Shown here piece after piece: positions 35,101 to 42,342 of a stretch of 64,000 nucleotides of DNA. The stretch lies in assembly GCA_020053305.1 (NCBI GenBank), contig JAGVNJ010000030.1, forward strand, positions 1 through 64,000, written 5' to 3'. Under the pieces are notes generated by a model, which was not told the origin of the DNA, searched no databases, and saw nothing but the letters and a program-made list of their open reading frames with translations. Both the position numbers and the translations under genes were made by a program. Each line of letters starts with the position of its first letter. Within the stretch, counting starts at the first letter, position 1. Source of the DNA: Candidatus Edwardsiibacteriota bacterium. GTDB taxonomy: Bacteria > Edwardsbacteria > AC1 > EtOH8.

Positions 35101-35662
35101 TGACATCACCGAAGGCCAGCTGACCTTCACCAATGCCGCGGTCATCAATCCGGAGCTGAACCTTTCGGCCCAGACCGAGCTGAACGACGAGAAACGGACC
35201 AGGGTTTTTCTGAAGGTGAGCGGCTCGGCCCTGCAGCCCAAGCTGTCCTTCACCTCCGAGCCATCGATGTCGGAACAGGACATCCTGACAATGATTTCGG
35301 TGGGCATGAAGCTTGAGGGAGAGGACAACGGCGACCTTACCGAACAGGTGATCAACCGGGGGGCCGATTATCTGAGCAATATGCTGGGGGGCATGATCCA
35401 GAAGAAGACCGGTTTGGTGGATGTGGTCAAGATGAAGACCTATACCGGCCAGGAGAAGGGGGCCGAAGTGACCCTGGGCAAATATGTGACCCGGAATGTT
35501 TTCGTCAGCTACACCCGGGGCTTTGCCGCCGACCTGAGCGAAGAGTTCAGGGCGGAATATCTGTTTGGCAAAAGGAGCGCCCTGTTCGTTCAACGCTCCA
35601 AGGATGAGGCCAATGACGAACAGAAGATCAACCTGGGCATCAGAATGAAATTTAAATATTAA
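32156..35662 (+). CDS. tamB: TamB-like translocation and assembly protein (DUF490)
   Basis: 1168 residues. One N-terminal membrane helix (about 7-28) is followed by a long run of repeating beta strands, as in AsmA/TamB/VPS13-type lipid-bridging proteins. The C-terminal 250 residues match DUF490: GSQGIWLRNADADIELKIENLNV, LSGRLETIRGEYRFADRRFDITEGQLTFTN, PEPSMSEQDILTMISVG-like (SEPSMSEQDILTMISVG), YLSNMLGGMIQKKTGLVDVVK, VGKYVTRNVFVSYTRGF. It would span the periplasm and help barrel assembly or phospholipid transport with the Omp85 lipoprotein encoded just upstream (1-base overlap, TGATG). Length is typical. Confidence 0.93.
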   Translation: MKAKYSNIIIALCAGIILLGLLILVIYLPSPSFQKEVKLETNNALSEILGREFSLGAVEFHFPFTIVINEVAIASRDSLARGRLISAPRIKLQAHPWYTATRRRLVIGKVELTDARVCLVRDSSGIWNFDGMFKSDTTKPKGKMNLPPLSVEDISFKNLSVSVETPGNKQLIEDINIQLGLKMGGEKLSATLKKIKAYDKTRNINLTKGSGDFAISGDTLKLKEFEMNTVNSRIYLSVKFNPKSQEIDLSKLDISFGMADIPRIIRSEGQNWSGNVAVSAALKGSLSSPQGSLSIRSRELKINGLELSGLDVKIQVKDNLVDLTKLYLNAGKGNIEGEGQVDLKSQVYDFLLLFNQSDFGAALAKGDIPLKTEINGDLRIKGRGFDPQKARVSVGLILTKSLVNSIPVDQLLCNLIYGDRAVFIERFDLTSGQAKLKVRGDIFKEALSVDVETDEIELAQFGPLLGLKDFQGKLRFTGLISGLTKDPDVIGTFRLKEAVISNFSCLYFDGSMSLKQLASKPQGDGKFVATGLAIGSQTIDRVELLTELRGLDWGGLSVHVVKDSITEAMATGLVELRGKQINLSISKLFYNFGDQTVVNSQPIRLSIEGSNINLEPTKLIAGRGSISLEGFYHSDKSVYLKLNGDAIDSRKIVELFNLKKTVHGLLDFDINISGSLNAPEMTARLLLNNARFEQFTADRVTIDCRYADQVVNLDKLAVTRYGQLSEIVLSIPINLGIGPELGKMQDQPMSGEVILRDIGTWAFYPMADLLSVYEGKVDLSVKLSGTPFKPLLNGQMTIANAKMVLRPFGMYLHKVQALAHFNADSLVIDNITASTENQGRVEIKRGEIILDKFIPSAMYFLIEVEKAPVRNIPFIEGNVNARITIGGTVNYPKIKGEVYANSALITLPFAPAEEPPPPEGGAKPLDLDLSITGSQGIWLRNADADIELKIENLNVRMQQNVLFLSGRLETIRGEYRFADRRFDITEGQLTFTNAAVINPELNLSAQTELNDEKRTRVFLKVSGSALQPKLSFTSEPSMSEQDILTMISVGMKLEGEDNGDLTEQVINRGADYLSNMLGGMIQKKTGLVDVVKMKTYTGQEKGAEVTLGKYVTRNVFVSYTRGFAADLSEEFRAEYLFGKRSALFVQRSKDEANDEQKINLGIRMKFKY

Positions 35663-35672
35663 GACGGGTGAT

Positions 35673-36677
35673 ATGCAGAAGAGAACCATCCTGGCAAGCC
35701 TGGCGCTTTTTAGCGCCTCTTGTCTGTCGGCTTCTCCCATAGACTGGCTGACCTACCAGGGGCCGGCGGTGGGGGCCCGGGCGGCGGCCCTTTCCGGCAG
35801 CATCGTCGCCGATGATAACGACCCCAATCTAACCTTTTGGAACCCGGCCGGCCTGGCCAACATCAAATGGTCAATGGCCTCCTGCAGCTACCTTCATTCC
35901 ATGGGACTGCTGTTCGACCCGGTCTTCTCCGGTCCCAAGCGGCTTAACTACTTGGTTTTTGCCGGGAAGGGCATGGGAATAGCCTGGCGATCGGCGGCCC
36001 GTTATATCGGGTCAGATTTAACGCTCGAGGGAGCGGATTCGGTAAATACTTATTTAAAATACGGGGTTGATGAATTTGCCGTTGCCGTTGCCAAGAAGGA
36101 CGACCTGCATCAGTCGATGTCTTTGGGGCTGTCGGCCAAGCTGATCTCGGCCAGGATGACCGAGGTCAAACAGAAAAAGATCGACACCCTTTGGAGCCAG
36201 GCTGATATCACCGATGAGAACGGGATAGGCTACGGCCTGGACCTGGGATTTCACGGCGGCCGGGAACCCTTCATGGTCGGCATCAATGTTCAGAACCTGA
36301 TGGGGAAGGTCTATTGGAAGGATTTTGACGACGACAAGCTGAAGCCCAAGATCTACGGGGGGATCTCCTGGCACAACGGAAAATTGCCCAAAATTACGGC
36401 CAGCGCCGAAAAATTCTGGGGGAAGGGTGTTCCGGAGTTGAAATACATGGCGGGTGGGGAATACAAATATAATATGCCGGGATACGGGGCGGTAGTCTTC
36501 AGGGCCGGTGCCAGCCAATATAGAAAATCCCCGGACGGCGAATACGACTGGTCGGTGGGGCTGGGATATATCTATAAAAGCATTTTGGTGGACGCCGCCA
36601 GCATGGATCAGAAGGGTTCAATCGACGGAACGCGGCAGAAGACCTACATGGCCTCCTTGAGCCTTTTCCTGGAATAA
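35673..36677 (+). CDS. PorV/PorQ-like outer-membrane barrel protein
   Basis: 334 residues with a signal peptide (MQKRTILASLALFSASCLSA-SPID). The mature start GPAVGARAAALSGSIVADDNDPNLTFWNPAGLAN is the PorV/UPF0164 signature, a barrel family abundant in FCB bacteria; PorV takes part in type IX secretion, but related proteins occur without it and no other T9SS gene is in view. It ends in an aromatic-rich strand (TYMASLSLFLE). It starts 10 bases after tamB, with GACGGGTGAT ahead, and ends at a strong terminator. Confidence 0.82.
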   Translation: MQKRTILASLALFSASCLSASPIDWLTYQGPAVGARAAALSGSIVADDNDPNLTFWNPAGLANIKWSMASCSYLHSMGLLFDPVFSGPKRLNYLVFAGKGMGIAWRSAARYIGSDLTLEGADSVNTYLKYGVDEFAVAVAKKDDLHQSMSLGLSAKLISARMTEVKQKKIDTLWSQADITDENGIGYGLDLGFHGGREPFMVGINVQNLMGKVYWKDFDDDKLKPKIYGGISWHNGKLPKITASAEKFWGKGVPELKYMAGGEYKYNMPGYGAVVFRAGASQYRKSPDGEYDWSVGLGYIYKSILVDAASMDQKGSIDGTRQKTYMASLSLFLE

Positions 36678-36690
36678 ATTGCGAAGACCC

Positions 36691-36725
36691 AAAACGCCCG
36701 GTTTGCCCGGGCGTTTTATTTTTTT
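36691..36725 (+). terminator. Terminator of the tamL-tamB-porV operon
   Basis: An 11-bp perfect stem, AAAACGCCCGG (36691-36701) with CCGGGCGTTTT (36707-36717), then ATTTTTTT. Confidence 0.93.
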
Positions 36726-36734
36726 ATGGCCCTA

Positions 36735-36763
36735 TTGACAAAGCCGGCCCAAGCTGATATAAT
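36735..36763 (+). promoter_or_regulatory. Perfect consensus promoter of the mla-tetR-efflux operon
   Basis: TTGACA (36735-36740), a 17-base spacer and TATAAT (36758-36763): all twelve consensus bases. Such a strong promoter usually needs a repressor; the operator at 36766-36781 sits directly over the start site. Confidence 0.9.
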
Positions 36764-36765
36764 CC

Positions 36766-36781
36766 GACTGACTGGTCAGTC
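36766..36781. promoter_or_regulatory. Palindromic operator, likely for the TetR-family repressor
   Basis: GACTGAC (36766-36772), TG, GTCAGTC (36775-36781): a 7-bp perfect inverted repeat two bases after the -10 box. It resembles the TGACTGACTGGTCAGT sites seen before many TetR-regulated efflux genes. The TetR gene is fourth in this operon. Confidence 0.8.
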
Positions 36782-36802
36782 AATAAATGAACGGTAAGGT
36801 TA

Positions 36803-37576
36803 ATGAATAAATACATCACCAGTAAAATATCCGGCGCCTTCTCGGAGATATACCGCTTTTTCTTCTTTCAATGGGAGGTGTTGAGGCGGTTCCTTCGGCC
36901 GCCCTATTACGGTAAGACCATCTGGGAGCAGATGGACCGGATCGGGGTGGATTCGCTTTCCATTGTCGTGCTGGTGGGTTTCTTCACCGGATTTGTCCTG
37001 GCCTTTCAGATAGGCTATGCCATGATGCGGTTCGGCGCCAAGATATACGTGGGCGGCATCGTGGCGGTCTCCCTGGTGCGGGAGCTGGGGCCGGTGCTGA
37101 TAGCCATGGTCTTTGCCGGGCGGGTGGGGGCCGGGATAACCGCCGAGCTGGGCGCCATGCAGGTATCCGAGCAGATAGACGCCATGAGGGCGCTGGCCAC
37201 CGACCCTTTGCGAAAGCTGGTGATGACCAGGGTCATCGCTTCCACCCTGATGCTGCCGGTGTTGGTGGTCTTCGGGGACTTGGTCGGCATTTTTGGGGGA
37301 ATGCTGGTGGGGGTGCTGAACCTGGGGCTGACCGCATCGTTCTATAAAAGTTCGGTGATAAACTCCCTGGTGTTCAACGATCTGTTCAGCGGGCTGCTAA
37401 AACCGCTGGTTTTCGGGGCCATGATCTCCCTGGTGGCCTGTTATTACGGGATCAACACCAAGGGCGGCACCAAGGGGGTGGGAGAGGCCGTGACCAGAAC
37501 GGTGGTGGTATCCTCGGTGCTGATTTTCCTGTTGGATGCGGTCATAACCAAACTGTTATTTTTGCTGGGAATATGA
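36803..37576 (+). CDS. mlaE: MlaE-family lipid ABC transporter permease
   Basis: 257 residues, typical length, with five to six membrane helices. Family hallmarks: IGVDSLSIVVLVGFFTGFVLAFQ, SLVRELGPVLIAMVFAGRVGAGITAELGAMQVSEQIDAM (conserved EQIDA motif), and LVACYYGINTKGGTKGVGEAVTRTVV. It forms the inner-membrane channel of an MlaFED-like transporter moving phospholipids between membranes. First gene of the regulated operon, 40 bases after the promoter; mlaF follows after 15 bases. Confidence 0.95.
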   Translation: MNKYITSKISGAFSEIYRFFFFQWEVLRRFLRPPYYGKTIWEQMDRIGVDSLSIVVLVGFFTGFVLAFQIGYAMMRFGAKIYVGGIVAVSLVRELGPVLIAMVFAGRVGAGITAELGAMQVSEQIDAMRALATDPLRKLVMTRVIASTLMLPVLVVFGDLVGIFGGMLVGVLNLGLTASFYKSSVINSLVFNDLFSGLLKPLVFGAMISLVACYYGINTKGGTKGVGEAVTRTVVVSSVLIFLLDAVITKLLFLLGI

Positions 37577-37591
37577 TATGGATCAGGGCGG

Positions 37592-38335
37592 ATGATAGAA
37601 TTAATTGATATACATAAATCCTTCGAGGGGAAGCAGGTGCTGAAGGGCGTCAGCCTTTCCCTGGGCGACGGCGAAACCATCGTGATACTTGGGCGCTCGG
37701 GCTGCGGCAAGAGCGTGCTGCTAAAGATCATCCTGCGCCTGCTCAAACAGGACCAGGGCTCGATCCTGATCGACGGCAGCGATACCACCCGTTACCGCGA
37801 GGAGCAGATGATGCCGGTTCGGAAGCGGATGGGAATGCTGTTTCAGGGCGCGGCATTGTTCGACTCCTTCAATGTGGGGGAGAACGTGGCCTATGCCCTC
37901 AGGGAACATACCAAACTCTCCGAGGAACAGATAGGGGCCAAGGTGGCCGAATGCCTGGAATTTGTGGAGCTGTCCGGGACCGGGCGTCTTATGCCATCCG
38001 AGCTATCCGGCGGGATGAAGAAGCGGGTGGCCCTGGCCAGGGCCATGGCCCTGGATCCGGTCTATATGTTCTACGACGAGCCCACCACCGGGCTGGATCC
38101 CCTGACCTCAAGGAAGATAAACCAGCTGATCCGCAAGCTTCAGACGGAGCGCAACGTATCCTCGATCGTGGTCACCCACGAGATCGCCAACGCCTTTCAG
38201 GTGGCCGACCGGTTCGTGGTCATCAAGGACGGGGAGATACTGATGGCCGGAAGCGCCGCCGAGATCAAGGGATCCAAGTTGAAATTTGTTCAGGATTTTA
38301 TAAAAGGAGGGATAATAAGCGATGGCGGGCAGTAG
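37592..38335 (+). CDS. mlaF: MlaF-family ABC transporter ATPase
   Basis: 247 residues. Walker A GRSGCGKSV (about 34-42), Q-loop MLFQGAALFDSFNV, ABC signature LSGGMKKRVALARAMA, Walker B PVYMFYDEPTTGLDP, and switch His in VVTHE. The GCGKSVLLK and LSGGMKKR wording is typical of MlaF. It powers the permease encoded upstream. It overlaps mlaD by 14 bases. No MlaB (STAS) or MlaC gene is nearby. Confidence 0.95.
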   Translation: MIELIDIHKSFEGKQVLKGVSLSLGDGETIVILGRSGCGKSVLLKIILRLLKQDQGSILIDGSDTTRYREEQMMPVRKRMGMLFQGAALFDSFNVGENVAYALREHTKLSEEQIGAKVAECLEFVELSGTGRLMPSELSGGMKKRVALARAMALDPVYMFYDEPTTGLDPLTSRKINQLIRKLQTERNVSSIVVTHEIANAFQVADRFVVIKDGEILMAGSAAEIKGSKLKFVQDFIKGGIISDGGQ

Positions 38336-39281
38336 AATATCACACGAGTTGAAGGTGGGGGCCCTGATCACCGGTGGACTGATCATTGCCCTGATAACCA
38401 TTTTCTCGGTGGGCGAGCGCCAGGGTTTGCTCAAGCAGAGATATTTTCTAAAGAGCCAGTTCGACGATGTCGGCGGCCTGCAGAAAGGCGCTCCGGTCAG
38501 GGTCTCCGGCTTCCAGGTGGGGGTGGTGAACAGCATCGACCTGGTGGAGACGTCCGGAAAACCAAGGGTGGAGGTAACCCTGCGGATAGAGAAAAGCTGG
38601 CAGTCCAAGATCAGGAGGGGATCGGTGGCCAGGATCAGCAGCCTGGGATTGTTGGGCGACAAGCTGGTGGAGATAGTTCCGGCCGGGCCGGACGGCGCCC
38701 TGCTTAAAAACGGGGACCTTCTGTCCACCAAGGAGGTGATGCCTCCGGAGGAGATACTGGCCAGGGCCGCCGAGATATCCGATACCCTGATGTCCACCGC
38801 CTATTCCCTGAACGCGATAATAAAGAAAGTGGAAAAGGGCACCGGGACGCTGGGCAAGATGATAGACGACCCCAGGCTGTACACCAACCTGGATTCCGTT
38901 TTGGTGACCCTCAACCACTTGATGATAACAATAAAATCAGGCCAGGGATCTTTGGCCATGCTGATCAAGGATCCCGCCCTGTATAAAAACCTCAACCAAT
39001 CGCTGGCCAACGCCAACGCCATCTCCGACAGCCTGAGGCGGGGACAGGGCAGTCTGGGCAAGCTGCTGCGGGAGCCGGATGTCTACAACACACTGGACTC
39101 CACCTCCAAACGCCTGGATGTCATTCTCTCCCGGATGGAGAGGGGTGAGGGGACATTGGGCAAACTATCCAAGGACGAGGAGATGTATAAAAAACTGAAG
39201 GAATCGTCCGATGACTTGAATAAACTTATCAAGGACCTGAAGGAAAACCCCAAGAAGTACCTGGGGGTCAGTATCTTTTAA
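38322..39281 (+). CDS. mlaD: MlaD/MCE-domain protein
   Basis: 319 residues. One N-terminal helix (about 12-30), the MCE domain (about 38-118: YFLKSQFDDVGGLQKGAPVRVSGFQVGVVNSIDL...VTLRI...GSVARISSLGLLGDKLVEI) and a helical C-terminal part with repeated GxGxLGKL segments (KGTGTLGKMIDDPRLY, GQGSLAMLIKDPALY, GQGSLGKLLREPDVY, GEGTLGKLSKDEEMY). MCE proteins form hexameric rings that bind lipids in the periplasm. The four roughly evenly spaced repeats suggest a periplasmic tube or a docking region. Overlaps mlaF. Confidence 0.93.
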   Translation: MAGSRISHELKVGALITGGLIIALITIFSVGERQGLLKQRYFLKSQFDDVGGLQKGAPVRVSGFQVGVVNSIDLVETSGKPRVEVTLRIEKSWQSKIRRGSVARISSLGLLGDKLVEIVPAGPDGALLKNGDLLSTKEVMPPEEILARAAEISDTLMSTAYSLNAIIKKVEKGTGTLGKMIDDPRLYTNLDSVLVTLNHLMITIKSGQGSLAMLIKDPALYKNLNQSLANANAISDSLRRGQGSLGKLLREPDVYNTLDSTSKRLDVILSRMERGEGTLGKLSKDEEMYKKLKESSDDLNKLIKDLKENPKKYLGVSIF

Positions 39282-39292
39282 AGGAATTTATA

Positions 39293-39931
39293 ATGAAAAA
39301 AATCATTACCGACAAGGTTTCCCGCAAAGAAAGGGAAAAGCTGGCCCGGCGCTCCGAGATACTGAAAGCGGCCAGAAGGATATTTGCCGAAAAAGGGCTT
39401 CACGAAACCACCTTGGATGATATCGCGGTCAAGGCCGAACTGGCCAAGGGCACGATATACGGATATTTTGAGAACAAGGATGACCTTTTTTTCTCGGTAC
39501 TGGAAGAGGCGATCGGCAACCTGGAAAACGTCGTTCAAAAAACCTGCCAAAGCGATCTGCCTCCACAGGAAAAAATGCTGAACCTGGTGAAAACAATGCT
39601 CAGCCTGTTTGAGAAGAACGAGGATCTGATGCAGCTGATGACCCGCAACCAGCCCGGCCAGTTGATGCATAAAATGCAGGAAAAAATGCAAAATCATTTC
39701 AAGAACCTCATCAAATCGGTATCCGGGGTGTTGCAGGAGGGGATCCGGCAGGGCTTATTCGGAAAGATAGATACCGAAAAGGCGGCGGCAGCTTTCTTCA
39801 ATCTGATACATGGCAATGCTATGAGCTCCTTCTGGAACAAGAGAAAAATATACAACAAGGAAGATCTGGAATTCATGGCAAATTTCTACCTCCATGGCAT
39901 ATCGGTTTACGATGAAAAAGAGAAAAAATAA
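39293..39931 (+). CDS. TetR-family repressor
   Basis: 212 residues. The N-terminal helix-turn-helix is standard: ILKAARRIFAEKGLHETTLDDIAVKAELAKGTIYGYFENKDDLFFSVLEE (about 20-70). The C-terminal domain binds an inducer, unknown here. It lies inside the operon it probably controls: the palindrome at 36766-36781 overlaps the operon start site. Its neighbours (Mla lipid transport before, TolC/HlyD/RND after) suggest that the ligand is a membrane-active compound or lipid. AAAGGAA precedes the ATG. Confidence 0.93.
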   Translation: MKKIITDKVSRKEREKLARRSEILKAARRIFAEKGLHETTLDDIAVKAELAKGTIYGYFENKDDLFFSVLEEAIGNLENVVQKTCQSDLPPQEKMLNLVKTMLSLFEKNEDLMQLMTRNQPGQLMHKMQEKMQNHFKNLIKSVSGVLQEGIRQGLFGKIDTEKAAAAFFNLIHGNAMSSFWNKRKIYNKEDLEFMANFYLHGISVYDEKEKK

Positions 39932-39932
39932 C

Positions 39933-41285
39933 ATGAAAATGATAGTTGCCTTATTATCGCTGTTTTCAACACTTGCTGTTGCTAATGATCTGTCGCTGAA
40001 CCAAGCCATCGACATTGCCCTAAAACAAAACACCGGCCTGAAGATGGCCGAATATAAGGTCAACTCCGCCCAGGGCCAGCTGATGACCGCCAGGGGGTAT
40101 CTGGTCCCCCAGCTTTCTGCCTCCGGCAGCCTCCTGCGGATGAACAGCCTGATGGACATGAAGCCCGGCCCTACGTATTATCTGCCGGTTCTGGACAGCG
40201 CCACCTATGCGCCCACCGGGGACATCGTTTCCATGTCCAGTGCGGGGATATCGATGGAAAAAATAGGGAATACCTATGCCGGGAAACTATCCGCCAACTG
40301 GCCGGTCTATACCGGCGGAAAAATATGGCAGGGCTACCAGATAAGCCGGTTGAACCGCCAGGCTGCTGAAGAGTCTTACGATAGCGCCAGGGCCGAGGTG
40401 ATCTATGCCGTCAAGCAGGCTTATTACGGCCTGCTGCTGGCCCAGAGTGCCTACGCCGTTACCCAAGAGGCGGTAGCCTCCATAAAGAAACATTTAGGGC
40501 GGGTGCAGGCCTTATATCAGAAGGGGATGGTCTCCCGTTATGATTTGTTGCGGGCCGAGGTCCAGCTTTCGAATATGCAGCCCCAGCTTATCCGTATGCA
40601 GAATGCGGTGGAGCTTTCCCGGCAGTCATTCAACATGGTGCTGAACCGGGAACTGGATGCCCGGGTGATTCTTATCGATTCCATGATATTTCATTTGGTG
40701 GAGGTCGACAGCGCTCGGCTGGTAGAGCAGGCCTTTCTATCCAGGCCGGAATATAAATCAATTTTAATCAGACAAAAAATGGTTGATAGGGCCAAGCTGA
40801 TATCCTATGCCGGCTATCAGCCCACCGTGGCCCTGATAGCCGATTACTCCTACAGCAAGGGATCGGGATTCTCCGGCTCGGATGAATGGCAGAAGAACTG
40901 GGACGTGGGGGTATCGGCCAGCTGGCCATTGTTCGACGGCGGTTCAGGGCTGGGCAAGATCAAGGAAGCCAAAGCCAATGCCCAGCAGCTTAGATTGGCA
41001 AAAGAAATGGCGGAGAACGGGATCAAGCTTGAGGTTTCGGCCAATTACCTGACGATGAAAGCCAATGAAAAGGCCATCTCTTCACAGGATAAGGCAGTGC
41101 AGCAGGCACAGGAAGCCCTAAATATAGCTCAAACCCGCTATGAGAACGGTCAAGCCACCAATCTGGATGTGCTGGATGCCGAAGTGGCCCTGACCCAGGC
41201 CAAGACCAACAAGATTCAAGCCTTGCATGACTATTTACTAAGCCTGGCCAAACTGGAGAGGGCGGTGGGAGCGGCTTTAAAATAA
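39933..41285 (+). CDS. TolC-family outer-membrane efflux protein
   Basis: 450 residues with a signal peptide (MKMIVALLSLFSTLAVA-ND). Two OEP repeats: LSLNQAIDIALKQNTGLKMAEYKVNSAQGQLMTARGYLVPQLSASG near the start, ANWPVYTGGKIW, and a second half with VSASWPLFDGGSGLGKIKEAKANAQQLRLAKE and ALNIAQTRYENGQATNLDVLDAEVALTQAK. Trimers form a channel through the outer membrane. The ATG at 39933 is preferred to one 39 bases earlier because it gives a clean signal peptide and follows the tetR stop directly. Confidence 0.93.
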   Translation: MKMIVALLSLFSTLAVANDLSLNQAIDIALKQNTGLKMAEYKVNSAQGQLMTARGYLVPQLSASGSLLRMNSLMDMKPGPTYYLPVLDSATYAPTGDIVSMSSAGISMEKIGNTYAGKLSANWPVYTGGKIWQGYQISRLNRQAAEESYDSARAEVIYAVKQAYYGLLLAQSAYAVTQEAVASIKKHLGRVQALYQKGMVSRYDLLRAEVQLSNMQPQLIRMQNAVELSRQSFNMVLNRELDARVILIDSMIFHLVEVDSARLVEQAFLSRPEYKSILIRQKMVDRAKLISYAGYQPTVALIADYSYSKGSGFSGSDEWQKNWDVGVSASWPLFDGGSGLGKIKEAKANAQQLRLAKEMAENGIKLEVSANYLTMKANEKAISSQDKAVQQAQEALNIAQTRYENGQATNLDVLDAEVALTQAKTNKIQALHDYLLSLAKLERAVGAALK

Positions 41286-41443
41286 GGCAGGATAAGCGTA
41301 AATTATAATTTTTATTGGCATCCCAAAATAAAGTGTTTATCCGGGGGATCTGTATTGTCGGATATTAGGGTGGCAAAACAATAAGTTCATTCCCGTAAAT
41401 AACATAAAATAAAGATATACAGTAAAAGGAGCAAGGTTTATTC

Positions 41444-42340
41444 ATGAAGGGCAAGACAATTTTAATTACCATAGCCGCTATGATGGCCCTTTTCCTGGGG
41501 TTCAAAGTAATAAAGTCGGTTTCTGGTAAAAAAGCTGTGACGGTGCAGGCCCAAATATTTCCAGTGGAGGTTTTGACTGTCACGCCCTCGGACTATGACG
41601 AGACCATAAACTTATCCGGAACCATGATGGCCGAGAACCAGACCGAGGTTCCTTCCAAGGTTTCCGGAAAGATCTTAAAATATCTGATGGAAGAAGGGGC
41701 CTGGGTGGAGAAGGGTCAGAATGTGGTCTCCATCGACCGGGACGAGATCGGGGTGGAGTTCAAGGAAGCCTCGCTGGAAACCCCAATTTCAGGCTGGCTC
41801 ACCAAAAAATATTTTGATACCGGCGCTCATGTAACCCCGGGCATGACCCTGTTCCAGATAGCCGATTACCACCGGGTCAAGCTGGTGATCCAGATACCCG
41901 AAGCCGAGATATCCCGGGTCAAGACCGGGGCGGGCGCCCATATCTCAATAGACGCTTGGCCGGATCAAAAGTTCATTGGTTCAGTCAGCCAGATGTCGCC
42001 TACAGTCGATTACCTGAGCCGTACGGTCAAAACCGAGATCTCCCTGAAAAATCCCGGTATGAAGATCCGCCCGGGGATGTATGCCCGGGCCAGGATCAAC
42101 ATCAAGCGCCATGTCAAAGCCATCGTTATTCCCACCACCGCCATCATTGAGCGGGAAACCGGCACCATGGTATTCGTGGTGGAGAACGGTTTGGCGGCGG
42201 TTCGGCAGATCATGGTCGAACTGGACATGGGCGAAACCAGCTCCGTCAAATCCGGCCTGTCTTTTGGCGATAAATTGATAGTGGCCGGCCAGCACACCGT
42301 GGCTCAGGGCTCGGCGGTGGAGGTCGTGGGAGGCAAATAA
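41444..42340 (+). CDS. RND efflux membrane-fusion protein, short form
   Basis: 298 residues. An N-terminal hydrophobic helix (about 5-22), then a lipoyl/biotinyl-like domain in which SGKILKYLMEEGAWVEKGQNVVSIDRDEI leads directly into SLETPISGWLTKKYFDTGAHVTPGMTLFQIAD with only a few residues between, so the usual coiled-coil hairpin is missing. Beta-barrel and membrane-proximal domains follow (VKLVIQIPEAEISRV, GMYARARINI). Adaptors without a hairpin are known, but contact with TolC must then differ. AAAGGAGC precedes the ATG; the RND gene starts 3 bases after the stop. Confidence 0.9.
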   Translation: MKGKTILITIAAMMALFLGFKVIKSVSGKKAVTVQAQIFPVEVLTVTPSDYDETINLSGTMMAENQTEVPSKVSGKILKYLMEEGAWVEKGQNVVSIDRDEIGVEFKEASLETPISGWLTKKYFDTGAHVTPGMTLFQIADYHRVKLVIQIPEAEISRVKTGAGAHISIDAWPDQKFIGSVSQMSPTVDYLSRTVKTEISLKNPGMKIRPGMYARARINIKRHVKAIVIPTTAIIERETGTMVFVVENGLAAVRQIMVELDMGETSSVKSGLSFGDKLIVAGQHTVAQGSAVEVVGGK

Positions 42341-42342
42341 TC

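Noticed and set aside
34172..35740. 522-codon frame opposite tamB
   Set aside because: Shadow frame; the plus strand clearly encodes the conserved DUF490 region.
39894..39932. Earlier ATG for the TolC-family gene
   Set aside because: It would overlap tetR by 38 bases and put a charged stretch before the signal peptide; the ATG at 39933 is cleaner.
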